From NCBI GenBank assembly GCA_905250025.1, contig CAJNOJ010000162.1, positions 178,110 to 242,109 on the forward strand: a stretch of 64,000 bases of DNA, written 5' to 3'. This DNA is from Adineta ricciae (taxonomy: Eukaryota > Rotifera > Eurotatoria > Adinetida > Adinetidae). A model generated the notes under the pieces. It had not been told where the DNA came from and did no database searches. It saw only the letters and a list, made by a program, of their open reading frames with translations. The translations under genes and the position numbers were made by a program. This document shows, one piece after another, positions 1-11,000 of this stretch. Position 1 is the first letter of the stretch. Each line of letters starts with the position of its first letter.

Positions 1-47
1 GTCATCTTTAATTGTATCTTTTTCTGACTGACACAACAGAAGCGAAT

Positions 48-1028
48 ATGACGAGCAGCTCTTCGACAACAGCGACTATAAACGCTATATCACGTTGGCT
101 CAATTATATTTTGGCTATTCCAATGATTGTTGTAGGTATTCTTGGTGCAACATTAACGATCTTCATCTTTACACGAAAAAGTTCATTTCAACGGAATCCA
201 ACGATCATCTATCTCCTAGCCGGAGCGACTATGACAGCGATACATTTACCGACTGTCTACCTTCAAAGTATTCTTGTTGATGGTTTCGGCCTAGGAATCT
301 TCAACACAAATAATCTTGCTTGTCGAGAACATAATTATTTGCTTTACGTGACTACTGTCGTTGCTATATCATTTCCGTGTTGGGCGGCGTTTGATCAATA
401 CGCGAGTACATCTCGCGATGCTAATTTTCGTCATCGGTGGAGTTCGATCCGAGTTGTTCGATCTGCAATAATCGGTACAAATCTCTTCTGGTCGATTGTT
501 TATCTTCCAATGCTCGTTTACAGTGGAGTCGAAAATCGAACATGTATCTTGATGAATGTCACCTATCGAAAGTTCAACGATTTTCTTTTAACACCTCTCA
601 TTTACACAATCGGTCCATTAACGTTGATAACACTTTTTACTCGAGGAATTTTACTGAACCTCAATAGAACAACTGTACAATCACATCGAGATCATTTGAC
701 GCGACAAATCCGCCGTATGCTCATTCCGCAATTGATTTTACTCGCAATGTCAGGAATACCATTTGGTTTACAAAACATGTATTTTAATCTCACAAGTAAC
801 GTGGTAAAAAGTAGTTTACATCGAGCGATTGAACATTTGTGCATCCAAATCATTCGTTTATTTTACCATTTTAATTTTGTTTTCACATTCTATATCTACT
901 TGTATATGTCGAGTGAGGTGAGAAAACTTTTTCGACGAATGACGACGAAATTCTCCACTATGGACAGTTCAATTCAAGAAGGAATGGTAATGGAAACGTG
1001 TAAAGTCGAGGATTCTACTTACATATGA
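48..1028 (+). CDS. Rhodopsin-like seven-transmembrane receptor, divergent orphan type
   Basis: Single-exon gene of about 326 residues. I take the ATG at 48 (MTSSSSTTAT) rather than an in-frame ATG at 12, because the short Ser/Thr stretch with an N-glycosylation site gives a normal extracellular N-terminus. About seven hydrophobic segments are visible: the first (IPMIVVGILGATLTIFIF) carries the G-x-x-x-T-x-x-x-F pattern of TM1 with a KSSFQRNP loop, and TM3 follows a cysteine in 'ACREHNY'. The usual DRY is replaced by 'DQYAST'. TM5, TM6 and TM7 follow, then a basic tail. This resembles the many FMRFamide-receptor-like orphan GPCRs of bdelloids; the ligand is unknown. It lies left of the duplicated block and has no second copy here. 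Confidence 0.8.
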   Translation: MTSSSSTTATINAISRWLNYILAIPMIVVGILGATLTIFIFTRKSSFQRNPTIIYLLAGATMTAIHLPTVYLQSILVDGFGLGIFNTNNLACREHNYLLYVTTVVAISFPCWAAFDQYASTSRDANFRHRWSSIRVVRSAIIGTNLFWSIVYLPMLVYSGVENRTCILMNVTYRKFNDFLLTPLIYTIGPLTLITLFTRGILLNLNRTTVQSHRDHLTRQIRRMLIPQLILLAMSGIPFGLQNMYFNLTSNVVKSSLHRAIEHLCIQIIRLFYHFNFVFTFYIYLYMSSEVRKLFRRMTTKFSTMDSSIQEGMVMETCKVEDSTYI

Positions 1029-1263
1029 TCGTGTTTCGTCAAGTATCAGAGAAAAGAAATGTTCTTCAAACTAGAATGTACTCGTCCCAGTTGAAAACCA
1101 CTGTACTATATTATTAGAAACTTTTTTAAAGACTTTTTATATATGCTGGACATAATCTGGATTATTTATTTTTTTTCTTTGTAAAATAATAGACTCACGC
1201 AACACACAACATAATACTATTGGTGACAAGTATAAAAGAGAGATAAGAAAACGAATGAGAAAT

Positions 1264-1759
1264 TCAATTCATGAATACGAAAAACATTGCAAGACTTATT
1301 GAGAATATTCCTGACAGAATATTGCCCTTCCCAATCGAACCTTTGTTACAATAATCTGTTGTGCAACAATATTGATAAGAATTCGTTCCATCATCGTTGT
1401 TTGCGCCTTCAGTACAAGTTCCTGTTTTGCCGACATATGAACGTAAAATACTGTTCGAGTTAACTGTCGATACGATTTTCTATTTGAAAATAAACTGTAG
1501 AATACATCTCTACAAATAGATCGTTTGTTCACCTACCGTACAAGCAACCGCATTGGTAACAGCAGATGTAGCTACTCCACTACCCCAACTTCGAAAGGAA
1601 GTACCGCATCCTTCTGAACCTCGACCACATACATAACAACTAATCGCATCGATTTGTTGTTGTAAATCTGAGTATGATCAAACGATAGAATTCGAATTAA
1701 CCAAGATTAGTCTTACCGAACAAAACTAAACCAAACAGAACAATTGAGACGAGATGCAT
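1264..1759 (-). CDS. Small Ly6/uPAR-like secreted or GPI-anchored protein (three exons)
   Basis: Reassembled from three short exons. Exon 1 starts at 1759 and encodes a signal peptide (MHLVSIVLFGLVLF). After a roughly 50 bp GT-AG intron comes 'DAISCYVCGRGSEGCGTSF', the first half of a three-finger LU domain. The second intron is best placed with donor GTGAAC in phase 1, which opens the frame ending 'YQYCCTTDYCNKG', the CC-x-x-x-x-CN signature that closes LU domains. The last ~20 residues are hydrophobic (ILSGIFSISLAMFFVFMN), as expected for a GPI-attachment signal. Total about 124 residues. The longest open frame here (1296-1532) is a different frame and not the product. Ligand and role unknown. 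Confidence 0.72.
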
Positions 1760-2474
1760 AACTGTTTTTGGTTCTTGCAAGAACACGACTTTCTAACGAT
1801 GATGATGATCAAAAGTCAAATGACAGCGTTAGAGAATGTCTGACGTTAATTTATAGTCAGTTATGTTACTAAACGATTGCTGACACGAGACATGATCGGA
1901 AAAGTTTGTTGCGTCATATAGACATATTGATTTTTTTTCTTCTATCAATATTTCATTTCAATCCATTAGATTACGATGTCAATCATTGGACATGAAATGT
2001 AAAAGAATATCCTTGATGCTGATCAACCGTGCTCTGTTGTGTTTGTATCGCCATCTTTGATATTCCGTATATTATTCGTTATGTGTTAAAGTAAAGGGTC
2101 AACATACGGTCATTTTTCACTTTTTTATTTCAACTAAATCGCCAAGAAAGTCAAATATTTCCTCAGCATTTTTAGTGTGTATAAGATTCAAACTTGCAAC
2201 TCGTACAAATTTTCTGACAGTGCCGTTCTTTGTCTTTAATCATACGAGTTGTTCATGTTGTCAAGGTAAAGATAAAAAAACGACGCACATCATTATTGAC
2301 CTATCGAACATTTCTTTTCTCGTCAATGAAATTGAGCAGAACGAAAAAAGAAAAGACGCTTCATTGAATATAACATGTTTTATACTCACCCATGTTCATC
2401 AACAACTTCGAACGCGTTTTTTTTCTACATTGTCAATTCGAAACTACCGTATGATTGCGCTTTATTAAACCAAC
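1760..2474. other. Intergenic, no gene recognised
   Basis: AT-rich sequence between the Ly6-like gene, which reads left, and the transposase-like gene, which reads right. It should hold both promoters. An open frame at 2175-2468 (+) has no recognisable domain and low-complexity composition, so I do not call it. Confidence 0.5.
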
Positions 2475-5400
2475 ATGACAAGCAAACCATCTCCGTTTGG
2501 TTTATACAAAACGTTCATTGATGTTTACATGAAAAGTCACCCCGAAGTGGCGAAATTTGTACGCATAAACTCCTGCTGCTTGGTCACTTCTTTCTCTTTT
2601 TTTTTGTTACTCTATAGCTGTGTCATTACAATGCACTGGTTGAATGGGATCGAATCAAGCATGATCACGAACTGATTAAATCAAAAATCGAAAGTTATGT
2701 GGAAATCTCGAACAAGATTCATGCAGTTCAAAACGAAACTTCAACGAACACTGCTCGAAAACGAACAATTTCATCCGATGATGAAACAGATATTCACGAT
2801 CCGTTGTACGATCCGAACGCTGTCGTGCCTGTCGAACCAACATTTTCCAAACGTACCGTAACCAAACCTTCAACAGAAGAAGAAGAAGATCCAAGCAAAC
2901 CGTGGGTGATTCGCGGCCTGGAAAAGGCGAAAGCTCGTATCGACGCTCACCTTGCCAAAATTGAAGCGAAACGTCTCGCCAAACAAAATCGAGTGAAAGC
3001 ACCTGTTCAAGAAGCACTTGTTGAAGAAATCAAACAAATCTCTGACAATATAGCGAATCTAATTCAAGTGAAAAACATGGGCTTATCAACGGAGGAAACC
3101 AATCATACATTGAAGAAATTAATTCGACAGAAAAAAGAACGTTCGACTGAGTTGAGTCTTCTACGTTCGAAACAAAGAGCTGGCTTACGTTATCGTCAAC
3201 GGCGAAAGAAACGTCTGGAGAGTTTATGTAATACCGATCCTGAAGTGGCAACTGAGCTTTTGAAACTCTATAAAGCATCGACGATCTCAGTGCATTCGAT
3301 TGATAACGTTTCATCGGACTTATTACAAACTTTGGAAGAAATCGCGCGAATCGGTGGAGTATCAGATCAAACTCCTGGTAATACACCTCAACTGTGCACA
3401 ACACTAGACGAGTTACGAGATAAGATTCGAACACGAAGTTATGAAATTCGACGATCGTCAACTTATTATCGGTAAGAGGAAACATTCGAACAGTATCTGT
3501 TAGGTTTCTATGGATGTAACATTTTCTAGTTTGATTCCCTCTGGTGCTTTTTCCGAAGATGGAAAAAAACATGTTATTTCAACTGCTGTTCGTCTACGAC
3601 AACTCGAAGGCATCGAATTAACGAAACATCCAGGTAACGAAATCCACTACATTTCCTCAATTTCATCTTCTTCTTCAGATTATCATTTTGTTTGTGCAAC
3701 ATTGAAGCATATCAAAGATCTAGCAGCAACATTTGGAAATGATTGCGTGTTTTATCTTATTCAAGACAACAAAGCATCTGTACGAATCGGTCGACCGGCA
3801 GCAAGAGGGCAATCGCCGTTGATCTTGCATTTAGATTATCAGATGAGTACAGTTAATTCAACACCAATACCGCATACAATTCCACATCAATTAAAACCCA
3901 CGTATGTACGAATAGGAAATTTTGTTCAAGTTGAATTTTCTTGTTTAGAGTTTACGCTTCGTGTATTATCGATGAAGTCGGTGTTGTCACTGATGCTGGT
4001 CCTACTTATGTGTCAATTCGTTCAGCTAAACATGATCGAATGAGCATCAATTGTGAAGAAGTCGATTTCGAACAGGTCGTCAAACTGAAAGAATTCGAAA
4101 AAACAGCTCGAAATCATATCGGTGAAGTGAAACCAATTATCATCATGAACGTGGACAACATTGATCCGATGAATTACACACGTTTTTCCAGAACTCTTTA
4201 TTCATCAATACAAAAGTTCAAAAAGTACAACTTAGATGTATTCATCCTTGTTACACAAACACCAGGTCAGGCTATATTCGCTGGTTGCGAACGACGTCTA
4301 GCACTTCTGTCACACGATTTATCAGGTTTAGTTTTACCGCACAACCATTATGGTACACATTTGAATATTAGCGGTATAACGGTCGATGCTGAACTGGAAA
4401 AGATGAACTTTAAACGAACCGGTGACGTTCTTGCTGAAATTTGGAATATGAATATGATCGACCAACATCCTGTAGTCGCAGAATACGTGGATCCACCATC
4501 AACAGCGGATGATATGGTTCGATTTATTGATGCACAATTCACTCTAGATTGCATCATTAATCAGTATGTTTCACCTAGAGAAGAAGTTCTGTATTTCTTT
4601 TTTCTATTTCTTAAAGAATCTGTGATGAAGACGAAGAAGTTCCACTACATCAGCGTATTACACGTTCGCGACCAGCTGTTTACCCTGAGACAATTGCAGA
4701 TACCAAACCTAATCCAATCTACAATATTGACGAGTAAGTTCCATTGACGATATGTGAAATTGTATTGATGGTTGACTTTATTTAGATATTGGTGTGCCAC
4801 GCATGTTTTTCAAACGCAATATACGATTCAAATCATTCGTTGTACCAAACCAGAATGTTGTGGTCCATGGCGTTCGAATTACATTGAAGTATTTCCTCAT
4901 CGATTTCTTCCACCGCCTGTACCGTTTCATCGTTCATCACGTGGCGTTCGTTTAGCTGGAATCGAAACATCGTTTGCTGATCAAAAATGTACATCACCTT
5001 ATTACGGAACGTTATTTCAACGCATACAATTTCATGGTATCGTCGTTCGAGGAACAGAAAAACCTCTGTTACCATTCGATGCTTTCTGTCCATCGATTCA
5101 AACTAAACTTCAATCGCGTACGTGTACGATTTGCAAACAATACATTCCGTCAGTAATACGTTTACGCAATCATTATCGTGTACATCAACAACGTTACGGA
5201 TTGAAGTATACGGATTTGAAGAGTAAAGACGACGAACTTTTCGATACTGATGACGATATTGTTGATCCAAATGATTTGCCAATCGCACAAATGAATATGA
5301 GTCTGAATGGCGTTTGTCTTTTTCCGGATATGAAAGATTGGTTACGATCCGATTTTGAAGAAAATCCAGTCGTCGAACCGAAACCAAAATCGACCGCGGC

Positions 5401-5674
5401 GAATGCCTCGGCGGCGATTCGTAGAGAAAAACAACTAGAAGCTGAAGCGGCAGCAGCTATTGCAGATAGTTCATCAATTGTCGAAAAGTATAAAAATGAC
5501 TCAAAAACGACAATTTTAGTTGAAAATACTCTTCCGACCAACGATAATGAAGCTGTAACAGAAATAAAAGTTGAGAGTGAAGATGTTTCTGATGCAATTC
5601 AACAATTAAATATGATTGATGACAACATTAGTGATAGTTACGACGATCTTAGTGATCTTATTGAAAAAATTTAA
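2475..5674 (+). CDS. Transposase-derived, C2H2 zinc-finger protein of a conserved invertebrate family (multi-exon)
   Basis: About seven exons. Exon 1 is 2475-2558, spliced in phase 0 to 2618 (LCHYNALVEWDRIKHD). Later junctions are near 3471, 3632, 3900, 4563 and 4733, all GT-AG and frame-consistent. The middle part (about 3670-4560) matches, by recall, a widespread uncharacterised arthropod/rotifer family: 'LIQDNKASVRIGRPAARGQS', 'LHLDYQM', 'GPTYVSIRSAKHD', 'IIIMNVDNID', then 'CERRLALLSHDLSGLVLPH' and 'HYGTHLN'. The spaced D, D and E in these blocks suggest an RNase-H-like DDE transposase fold, which is inference. 'CTICKQYIPSVIRLRNHYRVH' near 5122-5184 is one C2H2 finger. The C-terminus is acidic with an Ala-rich helix. 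A poly(A) signal (AATAAA) lies near 5747. The intact introns argue for a host gene rather than a live element. Its last ~150 codons recur after the N at 41686. Confidence 0.62.
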
Positions 5675-5939
5675 TTCTCTTTTCATTTTTAGCCTTCGTA
5701 GTCGATTGTTATTCAGTGTGAATGAACATGTTTTTAGCAATATATAAATAAAATAATGAAAATCGTGATCACAGATTGAAATTACACATCGTAATTGTAT
5801 TTAGCGAAGAGCGGTGTGGAATATTATTCCAAATAGTTTCTTTTGGTTACTTCTTTTTATTGTTATTGATTTGAGTGTCGATAGATAAACGAAGTTTGCA
5901 AATCGATTCCTGAAGATGCAGTGAAACCAGTACTTGGAC

Positions 5940-6600
5940 CATAGACGAAAACGGTGCATTTGGAACAGAAGCAAACCGAGCAGGTGGTGCATTAGGAGTA
6001 TAAAAGTCTCAAATGTGCCTGGAGCGAAGAGAGATGAGACTAGATTTTGTTTTGGATTTTCATGAGTCAATTTTTTGTGACGACGTCATGATCAATTTGA
6101 TTGTATTTCAGGTTTGTTTTCTGCTGATGATTGTGTCAAACTTGATGGACTGACATTCGATTGTTTAGTTGATCGTGTTCCTAGAACGCAAGAAGAATCA
6201 TTACTCTGCGATGCATCTTTTATTTATAATAAGAGAAATTTTTATTTCTATAAAATAGAAAATTTCAACTGACTTTTGTTCAACGATGTGGATACTGTGG
6301 CAAGTTCTTTGACGGACAGTGGTGCGTTAAGGATAATAAAGGTCTTCGTAAATAAATTCAGACTTGTGTTTCTATATTAGTTAGTCGTTTTTTCAATAGT
6401 CTATCCTAGTTTGTTCTTTTTGATAATCAACGAATTGCTATTTATTTTCTTCGACTAATTTATTGATTTCTTGGCTCTTATTCACATAGACATCGTCAAT
6501 TAATGTATACATGCCAAATTTCCATCGTTCAAGTTCATCAAGTGACAGTTTGATGAAGTTTTTCCAGCAATGTATTCGTTTCATTCGTTAGGAGGTCAAT
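5940..6600 (-). pseudogene. Broken coiled-coil (TRIM-like?) gene, block A copy
   Basis: Fragments on the minus strand read as a coiled-coil protein ('LERWKFGMYTLIDDVY', 'NKSQEINKLVEENK', then 'QFVDYQKEQ') but are interrupted. There is an in-frame TAG after LVEENK, a frameshift just before LERWK, and about 70 bp present in the other copy (near 42850-42920) is missing. A Pro/Ala/Phe-rich C-terminal piece near 6000-6060 ('NLVSSLFAPGTFE') has a 2-base insertion relative to block B that shifts the frame. The family is not certain; the heptad pattern and layout recall B-box/coiled-coil genes. Comparison with 42385-43110 shows the two copies carry different lesions. Confidence 0.5.
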
Positions 6601-8019
6601 CCGCGTCTTAACAGTTTCAATATGTTCACTAAGACAACGAATACACCTGCTGATATTGCAGTAAAAGCAGGACCTTCATAGTAACATTGATAAGACTGTA
6701 CTAGGGGAGATAAAAATTTTACATTTCACATTCTGTCAATCAACAACATTGACTCTTGGAGTATTTGTATCAAACTAGAAAATGTATTAGAAAAAGATTC
6801 CAAGCAATTAACTTATCGCATTTTCTTATTCGTTTCCAAGTGTAGTCATGGTAATTTCTATTTCGATGAGTTTCTCGATGCTTCCACAAAAGTAATCTTC
6901 GAACAATCAGACATACTTCTGGTGATGCGTACCACTTGATATGACACGCAATAATATAGTTTGTGACGATTTCTGGCGGAAGAGAGAAAAATAAGCGGAT
7001 GGAAATACGCCTTCGTTTATTTCTTTCTCGCGAAGACCGCATCGGTTCTACAATACATCAGATTAGTGTGAGATAAAAAAGGATTCCCAGATCAAATAAC
7101 AATCGAAAGGTTATACAAGGACAAACTAGAATGTATTTGTCAGGATTGTCGTATAGTTTAGATAGAGAATCAAACGAACAATTTATCAGTCAAACTTTCA
7201 AAAGTCGTATGCAGTGCATTTTCTGACGGCATGTATATCTAATTTGTAACGAATGTAATTCTTGCTGGGAATGACATGAATCGGTTAATCAGAAAATGAA
7301 TAATTTCAATTATTACAGTCGTTCATTTACTGAGAATCATTCTTTTGGCCTTTGCACTATGTTTTTGTCTAATCTATTTGATCATCATCACAATATATAC
7401 TTTTTATTTTGTAAGAAGAATAATTGTTGTAACATAGATGATTGAATTATACTTCATATGAATTCGTCTACTATTGTTACATTCTAGCACAACATTAATC
7501 ATTCTTGGTGTTCTTTGTATAGTCAGACAAAGGTTTATAACGACGAAAAAATAGGCTTTTTATTAAGTGAATATATACGCATACGAAATACGAAATGCAA
7601 GTCAATTTTCACGGGTTAAAGAGAGAACACAGACAAGATTGTCATCAGTTAGTTATTTGTCTTCTCACCTGCTGGATGAATAAATTGAGAAACATTTCAG
7701 ACATCAACTATCCACAATAATTTAAGATACAACACGAGAAGAAGAAGAAGAAGAAGAGAGAGAAAAAAGGCACTAAATCGACAAAATTAAAAAATATATA
7801 TATATCGAGTTTTTCACGAGCAAAACCATTGATTGCCATCTTGCGCAGTTTATTATTGAGAATAGGTTCATATCTGACACTACGCAAAGTGCATACTCAT
7901 TCATTTTTTCTACTTGATTCTACACTGAGAAAGTTTTTTGTTGGGAATGTCAATGTTAGCGACGATGCTAAAAATAGAATTTATTGGTAAATTTCATACG
8001 AATGGAAAATCCTGATTTT
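6601..8019. other. Non-coding or relic sequence left of PKD
   Basis: No gene could be supported. A minus-strand frame at 6770-7042 ('LPPEIVTNYIIACHIKWYAS') has a recognisable but frame-shifted counterpart at 43320-43570, so if it was coding it is no longer so in both copies. A plus-strand frame around 7095-7230 also aligns with 43634-43858 but is broken here. The stretch at 7735-7800 holds an AGA/GAA repeat and an AT microsatellite. The end nearest 8020 should contain the PKD 3' UTR. Confidence 0.4.
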
Positions 8020-11000
8020 TCAACCTGTTGATGATTTTTTAGTGAAACCATTCTCTTTTGCATATTGTTCCCATTTTTCATCGTCTTCAGCTAATGTTAA
8101 CCAACGTTCACAAGAACTCGATTCTTCCAATTTACGTAAATCACAATACAGTTGATAATCCTACGGAAAATCAAAGAAGAAAACATTCAGTTCACTGTCT
8201 TCTATTAGTGCACACACTTCAAAAAACGCATGCCGTAATGTATTAGCAGCTGCAAGTCGGTGTCCGGCATTAACTTGAAGCAAATGATGTGAGATAAGAT
8301 CAATAGCTAAAACCAAAATGCCGTGCTTATTAAACATGCAAGTTAAAAGATCAAAGGATAAAAAAAGAAGGGAATATGTCTCTCTCTCTATCTGTGTGTC
8401 ATGCAAAAGATGTTCACCTGAAGCCAAGGTTGAAGGAAAACCTTATTTATCACTATTCGTCTTCTTCGATCAATTTCTAATAGACTTTGTAAGAAATTTA
8501 ACGCTAGAAGAGATTGTTCTGACAAACGAGAGTGATGAGATCGATGATTTCGTACCTTCTTTCGAAATTTCCTGCCAAGGATTGACTGGAAACATAAAAT
8601 TCGCATTACGAATTTGCTAAAACGAGAAGGAAATGTTTAGAAAATCAAAACACAAACAACCATTACATCTTCGATTTCTTCGTCTTCATTGAACGGAAAT
8701 GTTCCACTGAGACTAAACAAAGACCTTCAATCGACTTCCTTCTAGAAACAAAAAAACTCACGATACGTAAATTATGACGCCACATGACCACATATCTAAC
8801 GACCGATTGTATCCTCTTTCCAAGCGTATTTCTGGCTTTAACGCTTCTGGTGCTGAAAAATGAACGTACTAGTTATGATATGCATTTGAACATGATGAGA
8901 AACTCATACGTAAATAAGCTGGTGTGCCAACAATCGATCGTCGGAAGGATTTCTCTCCGATAATACGTGCAAAACCAAAATCACATAATTTCGTCTGAGG
9001 AAAGTCTTGTACTTGTGCAAGAAGAACTAGAAAATAAGAATATTGCCCATGGAAAACTTCAATTCCATTTCCAACGAACCATTTTCAGGTTTTAAATCAC
9101 AATGGACTATTGATTTACTATGTAAATATCTCAGAGCAACAAGCACCTAGAAATATTCAATGGATGCAAACAGATCAAAAGAAGAAAGTCAGAATTTACT
9201 TGATAAATTAGAAATTTTGTTTGACGTTCATTAAGACGTTTTATTGGTTGACTTAAGATCATTTCCAACATATCCGAATGTAATTTTTCCATCACTAAAT
9301 AAAACTAGCACATCCGAAGAAGTTTCCTGTGAAAGTATTCTCATATTTGTTTTACTTTTCCAGGTGTGTCAAACATTGCGTGCAATTTGATCACACCAGG
9401 GTGAGCGATCTCATGTAAAATATCGACCTCGCGTTGAATCTTTTCTTCTTGTTCACTAAATCGTGTTTTATCAATAACTTTGATCGCGACTTGTTCATTT
9501 GTTTCGATTGAGTGACCTAACAAAGATATTTCGAGTCTTTTCTTCCGGTAAAATCACACCAACGTACCTCCATAGACAGTTCCGAATTGTCCACTGCCAA
9601 GTACTTCAATCGGATTAATTTTAAACAGTTCACTTATATCTCGATTTTGTGATTTCGATGTCAATATTGTAAACGCACTTTTCACATCATTACCCTCGTT
9701 GCTGTAAGCTAATAACGCTTGACGAATTTGTGTATATGCATTTCTGGCTTGCTGCGATGAATGTGAAATATCGTATTTCTATTTAAAAAAATACAGGAAA
9801 ATCTTTTATGGATCAATATGACCTAGATGATGAACTTTACTCGACTGCGCGTACGTTTGTATCCACATAAGTAAATATTTTGATCGGTACGGAGTTCAAA
9901 GTAATGAAACCTTTCCTGGCTGGTATTCAATTGTAACACAATTTTTTCTAGCGGAATCTCTCGAGAGAATTTATTAGTCGTTTCATTTTGATACATCGTT
10001 ATTGATCTAAAGAAGAAAGTAAGAAATGGCTCGATCAAACCTGTCGATTTCGACATACGATGCATCAACGCGCCAGTAATATCGTTTTTCTGTTAATGGC
10101 TCTTTCTCGATCGTATACACCATCCATCCTTCCCAAAACAAAGCTTCGCCGCTGGCTTTTTTCACGCGTTTGATACTTTGAATAAGACGTTGAGCACGAA
10201 TATTTCCATGACGAGAAAATAACGACGACGTTGTCGAGGTACATTCAATATCATCATCATCATTGTCAGCAATATTCATCGGTAATGGCGACAAATCACG
10301 ATACCGTCCGCTGATCGCCAGATCATCCGTTGTTTCGCGTGAAACATTATCATCGTCATCATCTAGTTCGATGTATCGCGAATAAAACATTCTTTCTCTT
10401 TCTCCTTTTCATCTTACCTCCCGACGTATGATGCATTAACATGCCTGGACAGTTTTTTGTCGCTTTCGGGATGCATTTTTTATGCACACTCATTTTACAA
10501 TCTAAAAATGACTTGTCTGTCGGAATCAAGAACAAGATGACTAGTCGTACCTTTACAACGATAACCTTGTTTAACTAGACCTTTCAATAATCGCTTGCAT
10601 ATATGACATTTTGTTGGTGAGCGATAACTGTGGACGTAAAAACAATGCGGCAAGACGGCTGGTAGATCGGCACCGCTTAATGTTAATCGTTTCCGGAAAT
10701 CGTTCGAATCCTATTAGACATAGAAAAAGAATTCGATTAGTTAGGCGAGAAAGACGAGAGAAGAGGAGAAAAGGCACAGACAACAATTCAGGTAAACTCT
10801 TGTTGACAGTAATAGAAAGAGAAATATGTATTAAAGGTTGATGTTTTGTAAATGTCATCTTCCGGAACTGATTATCTCTTCATCGAGCGTATGCATATCT
10901 CGCAATTGTCTGATTAACTTAGATTATTTCGAGTGAATCTACGTCTGAGAAATGTGAGAGTATGAAGTTGACAGTTGTCGACTCTAATAGAGATGAAGAG

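Noticed and set aside
1296-1532. 78-codon minus frame inside the Ly6-like gene
   Set aside because: Wrong frame; splicing with a phase 1 donor gives the Ly6 C-terminal CC...CN motif instead.
7735-7800. AGA/GAA direct repeat considered as a CRISPR-like or regulatory array
   Set aside because: Simple microsatellite in a eukaryotic context, variable between blocks.
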